A stretch of DNA of 64,000 nt from contig NZ_JACVMN010000001.1 of the NCBI RefSeq assembly GCF_014698935.1, positions 682,001-746,000 on the forward strand. Direction: 5' to 3'. Below, piece after piece: positions 8,172 through 17,984 of this stretch; positions within the stretch are counted from its first letter, which is position 1; every line of letters begins with the position of its first letter. The translations under genes and the position numbers were made by a program. This DNA is from Flagellimonas sp. S3867. GTDB lineage: Bacteria > Bacteroidota > Bacteroidia > Flavobacteriales > Flavobacteriaceae. Under the pieces are notes generated by a model. That model was not told the origin of the DNA and made no database searches. It was given only the letters and a program-made list of their open reading frames with translations.

Positions 8172-10252
8172 TTGCCCAAAGTTTTATCTATATATTCTCG
8201 TTGTTCCAAACTAAGGGTCGGATATATACCCATGAGCCTTTCTTTATTTTCGTCTTCTTTTAAAAATTCTTTGAGCATTTTCCGACATGATTTTTTAAAA
8301 TGCCAAACATGGTGGTTGCATGCCTTAATCAAGTTTTTAACCGTTTGATCGTCAAATGCTCCTATGCCTTTAAGATATTGGAAAGCCAATAGCCGTACTT
8401 CAAAATGATATGCAGAATCTGTATATCCGCTCAACTCTTTAAAATATTGTGGTTTTGAATCGGGGCTATATTCGGGAGTTACCAGGGCAAGGGTCAACCA
8501 TAAAAGGCGTACATTTTTGTTGGGAAGGCCAACAATGTTTTTGGTAAGATCCAAATATTTTTCCCGCTCCATAGGAAAGCCCTGCCACAATTTAAAAAGA
8601 GCATTTTCTTGAGTCACATAACTGTTATCATTCAGTAAAGACTCGAAATCCGCTTTTAAAGTTTTTGAGACACGAGAAACGGAAATTGCCAATGCCTGAC
8701 GCACGATGATATCTTCTCCTGAAATTATTTTGGACAGTACTTCATCTTGGATGTTATCTTCAAAGTCCAAAATCAACTGTCTTTTTAAATAAATGGATGT
8801 TGAATCATTCCAAAAACGCATTAACATATCCTCATCAATACTTTCTTCTTGTTTATAGGGCTCTAAAAGAAAGTATTGTGCAATGGAAGGGCATTTTTCG
8901 ATAAGATATTTCTTGGCCACCGCAAATGGAAATTCGGATTCTTGCAACCATGTCTCTTCAAAATCCGTAAGCTTCATACCAGATGCTTTTTCTATTTCCC
9001 ACATAAAATCAGCAATGGTGACATTTTTAAAGGCATATTTATGCAGATAATTTTTAACCCCCTGCCTAAAATTGCCATCACCTACTCTTTCTCTTAGCAT
9101 CACCAAGGCCCAAGCTCCTTTTTCATAAAAGGTAAGGCTCCCGGCACTGGAATCTGTTAACGCTTCACCATTGCCCTCACCGGAAAAATTATCCAAAGCC
9201 CTTGCTGTTTCCAATAGATGCCAGTAGAAATAATCATCCCCAAAAATGTCTCTTTCGGCCAAATAGGCATAATAGGTTGCAAACCCTTCATGCAACCAAT
9301 GGTGTTCTCCGCTTTGTTCCGTTACCTGGTTGCCAAACCATTGGTGTGCCATTTCATGGGCGTTCACATTAACATAATTCTTATCAACAAAAGCTGTGGA
9401 ATCCACCACAAAGGTGTTGGAAAAAATGGTGGCTCCTGTATTTTCCATTCCGGCATACAAAAAATCTTGTACCGGTACCTGTTTGTAGTTTTGCCACGGG
9501 TATGGGACACCGATCTCGATTTCCAAGAAATCGAAAATTTCTTTGGAATAGCGATAGGTCGGCTCAACCTCTAAGCTGTCCTTGGGTTCGTAATATAATT
9601 CAATTGGGATTCCAGATGTCGATTTAAGTTGTTGCGCTTCAAAATTTCCTATAGCAAACCCCAATAAATAGCTGCTCATCGGTTTTTGCATGTCAAATTT
9701 CCATAGAGCACCTCCTTTGTGATTGCCAACAATCTTAGTACGTATACCATTGGCAATGACATTATCTTTTAGTGGATAAGAGATATTCATGTCAAATTCC
9801 ACTTTTTCTGTCATATCATCAAAACTAGGTAGCCAATGGCTCGTATATTTTCCTTGGCCCTGGGTCCAAATTTGATTATTGTTCGGGTTATCATCCTCCC
9901 ATCCTAAAAAGTAAACGGTTTGTTTGGGAAGAACTTGGTAGGTCAAAACAATCAAATGTTTGTCTCCTTTTTTAAATTTCTTTTGAATCGATATCCTTTT
10001 ACCATCATTGTCATAATCAACTCTTTTCAAGTCCACTAAAACTGATGAAAAATCCATATTATGGGCATCAAAAAACACTGAGTCAACATCCTTTAAAACA
10101 TTGAATTCATATTTGACCGTTCCATGAATCCTTTTTTCTTTTGGGATAGGTTCCACGAAAACTTCAGCACGAATAAAATCCACTTTATCCTGAATTTGAG
10201 CGCTTAAGAGTTGTAGAAAAAGAAAAAAAATAAGTGTAAGGCCAAGCTTCAT
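8168..10252 (-). CDS. M1-family metallopeptidase, exported
   Basis: A zinc aminopeptidase of the M1 family, 694 residues with a signal peptide (MKLGLTLIFFLFLQLLSAQ). The substrate-binding motif GMEN is near residue 267. The zinc motif HEMAH is near residue 299, and the third zinc ligand is in WLHEGFATYYAYL about 20 residues later. The C-terminal half is helical and resembles the HEAT-like domain of M1 enzymes. It is probably periplasmic or membrane-facing and releases N-terminal amino acids from peptides. It is coupled to the patatin gene downstream. Confidence 0.93.
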   Translation of the reverse strand: MKLGLTLIFFLFLQLLSAQIQDKVDFIRAEVFVEPIPKEKRIHGTVKYEFNVLKDVDSVFFDAHNMDFSSVLVDLKRVDYDNDGKRISIQKKFKKGDKHLIVLTYQVLPKQTVYFLGWEDDNPNNNQIWTQGQGKYTSHWLPSFDDMTEKVEFDMNISYPLKDNVIANGIRTKIVGNHKGGALWKFDMQKPMSSYLLGFAIGNFEAQQLKSTSGIPIELYYEPKDSLEVEPTYRYSKEIFDFLEIEIGVPYPWQNYKQVPVQDFLYAGMENTGATIFSNTFVVDSTAFVDKNYVNVNAHEMAHQWFGNQVTEQSGEHHWLHEGFATYYAYLAERDIFGDDYFYWHLLETARALDNFSGEGNGEALTDSSAGSLTFYEKGAWALVMLRERVGDGNFRQGVKNYLHKYAFKNVTIADFMWEIEKASGMKLTDFEETWLQESEFPFAVAKKYLIEKCPSIAQYFLLEPYKQEESIDEDMLMRFWNDSTSIYLKRQLILDFEDNIQDEVLSKIISGEDIIVRQALAISVSRVSKTLKADFESLLNDNSYVTQENALFKLWQGFPMEREKYLDLTKNIVGLPNKNVRLLWLTLALVTPEYSPDSKPQYFKELSGYTDSAYHFEVRLLAFQYLKGIGAFDDQTVKNLIKACNHHVWHFKKSCRKMLKEFLKEDENKERLMGIYPTLSLEQREYIDKTLGK

Positions 10253-10298
10253 ACTGGGGATCTATCAAAAGTCCTTCCAAATTACATATTTTAGTTTG

Positions 10299-12404
10299 AT
10301 GAATCCCAATTTTCTACAAACTCCAATCCCTTATCTCAAAGGTGTTGGCCCCAATCGGGCAGAAACTTTGCGTACGGAACTGGGAATAGAAACTTATCTG
10401 GATTTATTACATCTTTTCCCTAACCGATATCTGGACAAAACCCAATACTACAAAATCAACCAGCTGCAACCCAGTGGAGCCGATGTTCAAATCGTGGGTA
10501 AAATAGTTCATATTAAAACTGTTGAACAGAAAAGAGGGAAACGATTGGTTGCCAATTTTGTGGATGAAACCGGGCAAATGGAATTGGTTTGGTTTCGAGG
10601 ACATAAATGGATTCGGGAAAATCTTAAATTGAACGAACCCTATGTAGTTTTTGGACGAACAGCCCGTTATGGCAGCACTTTTTCCATGCCCCATCCGGAA
10701 ATGGAGTTAGTATCCGAGCATCAACAGGGTTTAAAGATTGCCATGCAGCCCATTTATCCATCCACGGAAAAATTAAGCGCAAAAGGGATTACCAACAGAG
10801 TCATCAGTAAAATGATGCAGCAATTGTTTTTGGAATGCAAAGGTCAATTTCCAGAGGCATTGTCTGCATCAATACTAGAAGAATTGCGATTAATCTCAAA
10901 AAGCGAAGCACTTTTTAATATCCATTTTCCCAAAAATCAGGAATTATTGGCCAAGGCACAGTTCCGATTGAAATTTGAAGAACTGTTTTTTGTGCAGTTG
11001 CAATTGATCTCCAAAAAAATGCTCCGCAAACATAAAATCAAAGGACTGCCCTTTGACCAGGTTGGTGATAATTTCAATGATTTTTTCAATAAGCACCTTC
11101 CTTTTGAGTTGACCAATGCCCAAAAAAAGGTGATCAAGGAAATTCGAAAAGACATGGGCAGTAACGCCCAAATGAACCGCTTGCTCCAAGGAGATGTTGG
11201 TTCCGGGAAAACCATAGTGGCCCTGATGTGTATACTGCTAGCCATCGATAACGAATTCCAGAGCTGTTTAATGGCCCCAACCGAGATATTAGCGCAACAG
11301 CACTATAATGGCTTAAAGGAATTATTAGGTAAGATGGATGTGAAAATCGCGCTTCTCACCGGCTCGACCAAAAAATCGGAACGTACCTTACTGCATAACC
11401 AATTGGAAAACGGAAATCTGAATATTTTGGTGGGAACCCATGCGGTTTTGGAAGACAAAGTGCAATTTAAAAACCTTGGTTTGGCCGTTATTGACGAGCA
11501 ACATCGGTTTGGGGTCGCGCAGCGTTCAAAGCTTTGGAGAAAAAATGAGATTCCACCCCATATTTTGGTCATGACGGCAACCCCTATCCCGAGAACTTTG
11601 GCGATGAGCTTATATGGTGATTTGGATGCATCGGTAATTGATGAACTACCTCCTGGTCGTAAACCGATAAAAACAGTACTTCGATTCGATGGCAATCGAT
11701 TAAAGGTTTTTCAATTCATTAAAGACGAAATCAAAAAGGGAAGACAGATATACATTGTTTACCCATTGATCAAAGAATCCGAAGCTTTGGATTATAAAGA
11801 TCTAATGGATGGTTATGAAAGTATTGCTAGGGATTTTCCATTGCCAGAATATCAAGTTTCCATTGTACATGGCAAAATGAAACCTGCGGACAAGGATTAC
11901 GAGATGGAACGCTTTGTAAAAGGAGAAACACAGATCATGGTTGCCACTACAGTGATTGAAGTTGGCGTAAATGTCCCAAATGCCTCGGTAATGATCATTG
12001 AAAGTGCAGAGCGGTTTGGTCTTTCACAACTACATCAGCTGCGCGGTCGTGTAGGAAGAGGTGCTGAGCAAAGTTTTTGTATTCTCATGACAAGTCATAA
12101 GTTATCTGAGGATGCCAAAATGAGACTTCAGACCATGGTGCGAACTAATGATGGTTTTGAAATTGCAGAAGTCGACTTAAAACTTCGCGGTCCGGGAGAT
12201 TTAATGGGAACCCAACAAAGTGGTTTGCTCAATCTTAAGATTGCTGATATCGTAAAAGACAACCAGATTTTGAAGACAGCCCGATATTATGCCATTCAAC
12301 TATTAAAAGAAGATCCTAAATTGGAGAGGGTTGAAAATACAGCTATCCTTTACGCTTATTCCAAAATGCTGAAACAATCGAATATCTGGAATTATATAAG
12401 TTAA
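10299..12404 (+). CDS. recG: ATP-dependent DNA helicase RecG
   Basis: A 701-residue helicase that drives branch migration of stalled replication forks and Holliday junctions. The ATG at 10299 is chosen over the TTG three bases upstream. The N-terminal wedge/OB domain (PYLKGVGPNRAETL and FVDETGQMELVWF) is followed by helicase motifs: GDVGSGKT near residue 298, DEQHRFGV, MTATPIPRT, and motif VI QLRGRVGRG. The C-terminal TRG-like segment LRGPGDLMGTQQSG is intact. Length is normal for RecG. It is divergent from the M1 peptidase gene and ends at a strong hairpin terminator. Confidence 0.97.
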   Translation: MNPNFLQTPIPYLKGVGPNRAETLRTELGIETYLDLLHLFPNRYLDKTQYYKINQLQPSGADVQIVGKIVHIKTVEQKRGKRLVANFVDETGQMELVWFRGHKWIRENLKLNEPYVVFGRTARYGSTFSMPHPEMELVSEHQQGLKIAMQPIYPSTEKLSAKGITNRVISKMMQQLFLECKGQFPEALSASILEELRLISKSEALFNIHFPKNQELLAKAQFRLKFEELFFVQLQLISKKMLRKHKIKGLPFDQVGDNFNDFFNKHLPFELTNAQKKVIKEIRKDMGSNAQMNRLLQGDVGSGKTIVALMCILLAIDNEFQSCLMAPTEILAQQHYNGLKELLGKMDVKIALLTGSTKKSERTLLHNQLENGNLNILVGTHAVLEDKVQFKNLGLAVIDEQHRFGVAQRSKLWRKNEIPPHILVMTATPIPRTLAMSLYGDLDASVIDELPPGRKPIKTVLRFDGNRLKVFQFIKDEIKKGRQIYIVYPLIKESEALDYKDLMDGYESIARDFPLPEYQVSIVHGKMKPADKDYEMERFVKGETQIMVATTVIEVGVNVPNASVMIIESAERFGLSQLHQLRGRVGRGAEQSFCILMTSHKLSEDAKMRLQTMVRTNDGFEIAEVDLKLRGPGDLMGTQQSGLLNLKIADIVKDNQILKTARYYAIQLLKEDPKLERVENTAILYAYSKMLKQSNIWNYIS

Positions 12405-12432
12405 AATGCCCAGCATAGCCGGGCATTTTTTT
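12403..12432. terminator. Bidirectional rho-independent terminator
   Basis: The arms AAATGCCC and GGGCATTT form a GC-rich stem around a short loop. They are flanked by A residues on the left and seven T residues on the right. It lies between convergent recG and the DUF2911 gene and can serve both. Confidence 0.85.
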
Positions 12433-12452
12433 AATGAATTATATAGAAAAAC

Positions 12453-13565
12453 CTAATTGATTGCTTCTCCTTTTTCTGCTTTTGCCAAATTGGCTGCAAC
12501 CCTATCCTTGTTGGCTTGGGCTGGAGCATTTTCCATGGCAAGTTTTAAATGCTTCACTGTGGATTTGTTATCTCCCAAAGCAGAGTATCCTCTGGCCAAA
12601 CCGTAATGTACAGGCCATGTTCCTTTGTTGTTTTTAGCATTCCATTTAAAAATCTCCAAGGCTTCATCATTCTTGCCTTGTCCAATAAGCTGTCTTCCAT
12701 AACCATGCACTTGGAAAACGGTTCCTAATGGTAACGCCTCTTTCATCAAAGCCGCAGATTCAGCAGTCTTACCTTGTTTGGCTAAAATCTGTGACTTTAT
12801 GCTAAGGTTGTTGAAGTTTTTTTGGCTAAAAAATTGTCCGGCGATAGCTGCATCCGCCCAAGCAAGTGCCTCATCCAAATCACCACCATTGTTTTGGGCA
12901 TAATTGGCTGCTTGTTCCCAGCTCTGTCTACTAAACCCCGGAGTAGTTTGCAATTTCTGACGTATTTCTGCCATTACATTATTGGTCACGTCGGCCTCTA
13001 CCTTAAAAGGAATTTGTTTTTTCTCCCAATTTAGCGAAGCTACAGCCGAAGTTGCATCTACATTGTCAAAGTTATAGGTAAGCTGTTCAACATGCGGAAT
13101 TTCCGTTGTTTCAACATCTACGCGAAGTACATCTTCTTCAGGTTTGTAGAAATAACTCCCCCAAGCATCGTGATTCTTAGAGAAAATAACCGTTGCTGTA
13201 TTATCTTCATTTACAATCATATGCAGGCCATACTTTCCGGCTGGTAAAGTTTTACCACCAATGGTCAAATCATCGGAGGTCTTAAAAATGGTGTTTTCAT
13301 TGGCCCCTGCTCTCCAAGGAGATTCAGCGGCTGTACCAAATCCTAAATTGTTCATGCCGTAAGGAACCAAAGTACCCCACACTTCCCGATCATTTACACT
13401 AGGGCGCGAGTAAACAATGGTAACATCGGTAGTTCCAATTCGTTGGGAAACTTTTGCCATTTGGCTACCACGTGGTAAAAAGGTCAATTGTCCAAAAGAG
13501 CTGCTGGAAATTAGAAATACTGCAATCAGAATCATGGCCGAAATGGCCGAGTAACTTTTTTTCAT
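12453..13565 (-). CDS. Exported DUF2911 protein with TPR-like C-terminus
   Basis: A 370-residue protein. The signal peptide region (AISAMILIAVFLISSSSFGQ) is followed by a DUF2911 domain at about residues 30-185, recognised by IVYSRPSVNDREVWG, PYGMNNLGFGTAAESPWRAGANE and LPAGKYGLHMIV. Residues about 210-360 form helical tetratricopeptide-like repeats (ALAWADAAIAGQFF, LAKQGKTAESAALMKEAL, HYGLARGYSALGDNKSTVKHL). DUF2911 proteins are common in Bacteroidota and have no known activity. The gene stands alone, facing recG, with a 400-bp upstream region shared with leuC. Confidence 0.88.
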   Translation of the reverse strand: MKKSYSAISAMILIAVFLISSSSFGQLTFLPRGSQMAKVSQRIGTTDVTIVYSRPSVNDREVWGTLVPYGMNNLGFGTAAESPWRAGANENTIFKTSDDLTIGGKTLPAGKYGLHMIVNEDNTATVIFSKNHDAWGSYFYKPEEDVLRVDVETTEIPHVEQLTYNFDNVDATSAVASLNWEKKQIPFKVEADVTNNVMAEIRQKLQTTPGFSRQSWEQAANYAQNNGGDLDEALAWADAAIAGQFFSQKNFNNLSIKSQILAKQGKTAESAALMKEALPLGTVFQVHGYGRQLIGQGKNDEALEIFKWNAKNNKGTWPVHYGLARGYSALGDNKSTVKHLKLAMENAPAQANKDRVAANLAKAEKGEAIN

Positions 13566-13986
13566 TTGTTCGTTTTTGATGAGTTAATGAATAAACTTTT
13601 AGGTCGTCATCTAAAGTAGGCAGCCCGTTCTTTCGATTCCGTTACAGCAATGTTAAAAATGATGGAAACATGTTAAATTTCAAGGGATTGGTCCAATGTA
13701 GAATGTTGAATGAAACCAAACGTCAAAGCATTTTTAATAAAAAAAGTAAAGATGTATCGGGGAATGCCATTTTATGTTAAAAAAGATGAAAAACTAAATC
13801 GAACCTCCAATATTCCATCATTTGATAACAATGTCCTGACTTTTTGTTTTAAATGGTAAATACGCAAATTTTTTGGAGTGCTTCCCATCAAAACTTGTGT
13901 TGAACATCGTAATTTCCACACTAAATCTGTAAGCATTTTTTTTTCATATTCTAAATTTACCAGCTTATATATTATTGAATACAGTT
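13566..13986. other. Intergenic region between divergent DUF2911 gene and leuC
   Basis: An AT-rich region of 421 bp that must hold both promoters. A TAAATTTA box lies at 13952-13959, about 28 bp before leuC, and resembles the flavobacterial -7 element, but no matching upstream TTG was found. I looked for a leucine-rich leader peptide and a terminator hairpin before leuC, as found before ilvD, and saw neither. Short open frames here lack leucine runs. Confidence 0.5.
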
Positions 13987-15396
13987 ATGAGTAAAACACT
14001 ATTTGATAAGGTTTGGGATTCACATGTGGTACAGCGCATAGAAAATGGTCCTGACGTACTTTTTATTGATAGACATTTGGTCCACGAGGTAACAAGTCCA
14101 GTGGCTTTTCTCGGGTTAAAGAATAGAGGCATTAAAGTGCTCTACCCAGAACGTACATTTGCCACAGCCGATCATAATACACCAACGCGCAACCAGCATT
14201 TGCCTGTCAAGGATAAACTGTCCGCAAACCAATTGAAGGCGTTGGAAGAAAATTCCAATGCACATAACATCCCTTATTGGGGACTTGGGCATGAGAAAAA
14301 TGGAATTGTCCACGTAATTGGCCCGGAAAATGGGATTACCGTTCCAGGCGCTACCATTGTTTGTGGTGATTCGCATACCTCTACCCATGGTGCTTTTGGT
14401 GCCATTGCCTTCGGAATTGGAACCAGTGAGGTCGAAATGGTGCTTTCTACACAGTGCATCATGCAACCAAAGCCCAAAAGCATGCGCATCAATGTAAATG
14501 GCACGCTAAACAAAGCCGTTACGCCAAAAGATGTTGCGCTTTTTATCATTTCCAAACTGACTACCTCTGGTGCTACAGGATATTTTGTGGAATATGCTGG
14601 TGATGTGTTCCGAAATATGTCCATGGAAGGTCGAATGACCGTGTGCAACCTAAGTATTGAGATGGGAGCACGTGGCGGCATGATCGCACCAGATGAAAAG
14701 ACATTTGATTATATAGAAGGAAGAGAATACGCCCCAAAAGGCGCAGCATGGTATAAAGCCATGACCTATTGGGAAACGCTTTATTCTGAAGATGACGCCA
14801 GTTTTGATAAAGAGCTCACTTTTGAAGCTTCAGAGATTGAGCCCATGATCACCTATGGCACAAATCCAGGTATGGGTATGGGAATCAAAAATGATATCCC
14901 GCAAGCTGAAGCGGTTGAAGGTGGAGCGGCCACCTATAAAAAATCGTTGGCGTATATGGCCTTCAACGAAGGAGATGCCATGATCGGTAAACCTATCGAT
15001 TTTGTATTCTTGGGAAGCTGCACCAATGGTCGAATTGAAGATTTTAGAGCTTTTGCCTCCATCATTAAAGGAAGAAGGAAGGCGGATAATGTCACAGCAT
15101 GGTTGGTTCCAGGCTCACATCGCGTAGAAGAAGCGATAAAGAATGAAGGTATTTTGGACATTTTGCACCAGGCCGGTTTCGAATTAAGAGAACCCGGTTG
15201 TTCTGCATGTTTGGCTATGAACGATGATAAAATTCCAGCCGGAAAATATGCCGTGAGCACCTCCAATAGAAACTTTGAGGGCAGACAAGGACCGGGTTCC
15301 CGTACCCTTTTGGCAAGTCCCTTGGTTGCAGCCGCAGCCGCAGTGACCGGAAAAGTGACAGACCCACGGGAATTAATGGAAGACGTACTCGCGTAA
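13987..15396 (+). CDS. leuC: 3-isopropylmalate dehydratase large subunit
   Basis: The large subunit of isopropylmalate isomerase in leucine biosynthesis, 469 residues. The ATG at 13987 gives the canonical start [15 protein letters not shown]; an in-frame TTG four codons upstream is less likely. The substrate motif [20 protein letters not shown] and the iron-sulfur ligands are present: Cys near residue 346 in [11 protein letters not shown], and two Cys near 405-408 in GCSACLAMN. It works as a heterodimer with LeuD, encoded 84 bp downstream, and is first in a leuC-leuD-leuA-leuB operon. Confidence 0.97.
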   Translation: MSKTLFDKVWDSHVVQRIENGPDVLFIDRHLVHEVTSPVAFLGLKNRGIKVLYPERTFATADHNTPTRNQHLPVKDKLSANQLKALEENSNAHNIPYWGLGHEKNGIVHVIGPENGITVPGATIVCGDSHTSTHGAFGAIAFGIGTSEVEMVLSTQCIMQPKPKSMRINVNGTLNKAVTPKDVALFIISKLTTSGATGYFVEYAGDVFRNMSMEGRMTVCNLSIEMGARGGMIAPDEKTFDYIEGREYAPKGAAWYKAMTYWETLYSEDDASFDKELTFEASEIEPMITYGTNPGMGMGIKNDIPQAEAVEGGAATYKKSLAYMAFNEGDAMIGKPIDFVFLGSCTNGRIEDFRAFASIIKGRRKADNVTAWLVPGSHRVEEAIKNEGILDILHQAGFELREPGCSACLAMNDDKIPAGKYAVSTSNRNFEGRQGPGSRTLLASPLVAAAAAVTGKVTDPRELMEDVLA

Positions 15397-15430
15397 TTTT
15401 TAAACGGACTCAGCTATCCGTACTCAGAAA

Positions 15431-15479
15431 ACTGACAACTGATAATTGCTAATTGTACACTGATAATTGAAAATTGAAA
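15431..15479. repeat. Heptanucleotide-phased spacer before leuD
   Basis: Seven consecutive 7-mers fill the spacer up to the base before the leuD start codon: ACTGACA, ACTGATA, ATTGCTA, ATTGTAC, ACTGATA, ATTGAAA, ATTGAAA. They vary in sequence but keep a strict 7-nt phase. Confidence 0.85.
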
Positions 15480-15480
15480 A

Positions 15481-16077
15481 ATGGCTTACGATAAATTCAA
15501 CATACTAAAAAGCTCAGCGGTTCCATTACCTATTGAAAATGTGGATACCGATCAGATCATTCCAGCACGATTCTTAAAAGCGACAGAGCGCAAAGGCTTT
15601 GGCGATAATTTATTCCGTGATTGGAGATATAACACAGACGACACCCCAAAAGAGCACTTTGTGCTCAACAACCCCATTTACAGTGGAAAAATTTTGGTGG
15701 GAGGCAAGAATTTTGGTTCCGGTTCGTCTCGGGAACATGCCGCTTGGGCTGTTTATGACTACGGATTCCGTTGTGTAGTGTCCAGTTTCTTTGCAGATAT
15801 CTTTAGAGGCAACTGCTTAAATATTGGTGTACTTCCTGTTCAGGTAAGTGCTGAGTTTTTGGACAAGATTTTCAAGGCTATGGAAAATAATCCAAATTCC
15901 GAATTGGAAGTGAGCCTGCCCGAGCAGACCATCACCATATTGGAAACAGGAGAAAGTGAAAGCTTTGCCATAAACGATTATAAAAAAGAAAATATGCTCA
16001 ACGGGTTTGACGATATCGATTTCTTATTGAATATCAAAAACAATATTGAAAAGTACGCAGAGAATACTCCGTTATAA
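15481..16077 (+). CDS. leuD: 3-isopropylmalate dehydratase small subunit
   Basis: The 198-residue small subunit of isopropylmalate isomerase. Signature motifs are VDTDQIIPARFLK, ILVGGKNFGSGSSREHAAWA and FADIFRGNCLNIGVLPV. It completes the active site with LeuC and converts 2-isopropylmalate to 3-isopropylmalate. Length is normal. It follows leuC in the same direction. The spacer to leuA is about 205 bp and holds a REP-like element, so it may be a point of transcript processing or reduced readthrough. Confidence 0.97.
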   Translation: MAYDKFNILKSSAVPLPIENVDTDQIIPARFLKATERKGFGDNLFRDWRYNTDDTPKEHFVLNNPIYSGKILVGGKNFGSGSSREHAAWAVYDYGFRCVVSSFFADIFRGNCLNIGVLPVQVSAEFLDKIFKAMENNPNSELEVSLPEQTITILETGESESFAINDYKKENMLNGFDDIDFLLNIKNNIEKYAENTPL

Positions 16078-16177
16078 AGTTTTTTTGTTTTCATCTTGAT
16101 TTGTTAAATCTGTATCAGAAGAAATTCGAGTAATTAGTGAAATTCGTGTCAAAAAAGCTGTAAACCCCAAAAAAGAT

Positions 16178-16246
16178 CCTCACCCTTTCAAGGGGGAGGT
16201 GTCCCGTATTTCGGGACGGAGGGGGTCAAAATGAGATATGAGTAGT
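16178..16246. repeat. REP-like palindromic element, copy 1
   Basis: Two adjacent hairpins: CCTC/GAGG plus CCCTT/AAGGG arms at 16178-16199, and GTCCCG/CGGGAC at 16201-16217. They are followed by an AGGGGGT run and the tail AAAATGAGATATGAGTA. A second copy of the GTCCC/GGGAC hairpin with the AGGGGG run and the AAAATGAGAT tail lies at 26614-26665. It sits between leuD and leuA. Confidence 0.75.
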
Positions 16247-16282
16247 TGCTAAAATTCATGTCATGCAATTAGAAATAGGAAT

Positions 16283-17800
16283 ATGAGCAAAAGGACTGTT
16301 GAAATCATGGATACCACCCTGCGGGATGGTGAACAGACCTCTGGGGTGTCTTTCTCAGCTTCGGAAAAGCTTACTCTGGCCAAATTGCTTTTGGAAGAGC
16401 TGAAGGTAGATCGCATTGAGATTGCCTCCGCCCGTGTTTCAGATGGTGAATTTGAAGCAGTAAAAAATATCACCGACTGGGCCAAAACCGAAGGTTTTCT
16501 TTCCAACGTCGAGGTATTGACCTTTGTAGATGGTGGTGTTTCGCTCGATTGGATGAAGCAATCAGGCGCCAGAGTGCAAAACTTATTGACCAAGGGTTCG
16601 TTAAACCATTTGACCCATCAGCTCAAGAAAACTCCTGCCCAACACTTTAAAGATATTGAAGTTGTGGTTTCAAAAGCTCGCGAACAGGGCATAGAAACCA
16701 ACGTATATCTGGAAGATTGGAGCAATGGTATGCGAAATTCACCCGAATATGTATTCCAATATCTCGATTTTTTGGTCACATTGCCCATAAAACGGATTTT
16801 GCTCCCAGATACGCTCGGGGTGCTCACCCACCAAGAAACCTTTCAGTTTTTACACAAAATTGTTGAACGTTATCCCAACACACATTTCGATTTTCATGGG
16901 CATAACGACTATGATCTAAGCGTTGCCAATGTTATGGAAGCGCTCAAAGCAGGTGTTCACGGACTCCACTTGACCGTCAACGGTATGGGCGAACGAGCCG
17001 GTAACGCTCCACTTGCAAGTGTAGTCGCCGTTGTCAACGATTTTATGCCCGAAATTAGCATCGGAGTAAAAGAATCATCGCTCTTTAAAGTGAGTAAATT
17101 GGTCTCTGCTTTCACTGGTTTCAGCATTCCTATGAACAAACCCATTGTTGGAGATAATGTTTTTACACAAACTGCTGGAATACATGCAGATGGAGATAGT
17201 AAAAAGAATCTTTACTTTAATGATTTATTACCGGAACGTTTCGGCAGAAAACGCAAATACGCTCTCGGAAAAACCTCTGGCAAAGCCAACATCCAAAAGA
17301 ACCTTCAAGAGCTGGGATTGACCTTGAATGATGAGGAGCTTAAAAAGGTCACCGAACGCATAATCGAGCTCGGAGATAAAAAAGAACGGGTTACCAAAGA
17401 AGACCTTCCTTATATCATTTCCGATGTATTGAATAGCGAACTGCATCAGCAACGTGTATTTGTAAAATCATACGTGCTCACCCATTCCAAAGGATTAAAG
17501 CCCTCCACTACCCTTTCCATTGAAATCGAAGGGAAATTGTACGAGGAAAACGCCCAGGGCGATGGACAGTTCGATGCCTTTATCAATGCGCTCAAAAAAG
17601 TATATCAAAAAGAAAAACGGGAATTGCCCAAATTAATCGACTATGCCGTACGAATTCCTCCTGGAAGTAACTCCGATGCCCTTTGTGAAACCATAATCAC
17701 TTGGCAGACCAAGGACAAGGACTTCATCACCCGTGGATTGGATTCCGACCAGACGGTTTCCGCCATAAAAGCAACAGAAAAAATGCTAAACCTTGTTTAA
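16283..17800 (+). CDS. leuA: 2-isopropylmalate synthase-type enzyme
   Basis: A 505-residue Claisen-condensing enzyme of the 2-isopropylmalate synthase/citramalate synthase/homocitrate synthase family. The N-terminal catalytic barrel has MDTTLRDGEQTSG at residues 9-21 and the metal motif HGHNDYDL at 205-212, then GERAGNAPL and TQTAGIHADGD. Residues about 385-505 form a LeuA dimer/regulatory domain, which allows feedback by an end product. The position between leuD and leuB argues for 2-isopropylmalate synthase. Citramalate synthase is the alternative, but an ilvA for 2-oxobutanoate supply is present in this window, which makes that less needed. Confidence 0.85.
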   Translation: MSKRTVEIMDTTLRDGEQTSGVSFSASEKLTLAKLLLEELKVDRIEIASARVSDGEFEAVKNITDWAKTEGFLSNVEVLTFVDGGVSLDWMKQSGARVQNLLTKGSLNHLTHQLKKTPAQHFKDIEVVVSKAREQGIETNVYLEDWSNGMRNSPEYVFQYLDFLVTLPIKRILLPDTLGVLTHQETFQFLHKIVERYPNTHFDFHGHNDYDLSVANVMEALKAGVHGLHLTVNGMGERAGNAPLASVVAVVNDFMPEISIGVKESSLFKVSKLVSAFTGFSIPMNKPIVGDNVFTQTAGIHADGDSKKNLYFNDLLPERFGRKRKYALGKTSGKANIQKNLQELGLTLNDEELKKVTERIIELGDKKERVTKEDLPYIISDVLNSELHQQRVFVKSYVLTHSKGLKPSTTLSIEIEGKLYEENAQGDGQFDAFINALKKVYQKEKRELPKLIDYAVRIPPGSNSDALCETIITWQTKDKDFITRGLDSDQTVSAIKATEKMLNLV

Positions 17801-17984
17801 CAATGATCAATGTACAATTAACAATGAAAAATGAGTAGGCAGCAAACGTTCCCTGAGCGCAGTCGAAGGGAAATTATAAACAATGAACAATTTACGCCCC
17901 TTTTACCATTCACCCTTTTACCATTAACCCATAACCATTCACCTTTTACCCTTAACCATTTACCTTAACTGATAATTGAAAATA
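17801..17984. repeat. Repeat-filled spacer between leuA and leuB
   Basis: The spacer starts with five 7-nt-phased words at 17801-17835 (CAATGAT, CAATGTA, CAATTAA, CAATGAA, AAATGAG). A REP-like palindrome follows at 17849-17872 with arms TTCCCT and AGGGAA around GAGCGCAGTCGA. Next is a degenerate TTTACC/TTAACC-type run from about 17899 to 17970. No gene is seen. Confidence 0.75.

Noticed and set aside
13566..13986. Attenuator or riboswitch before leuC
   Set aside because: No leucine-rich peptide, terminator hairpin or known riboswitch pattern was found by eye.
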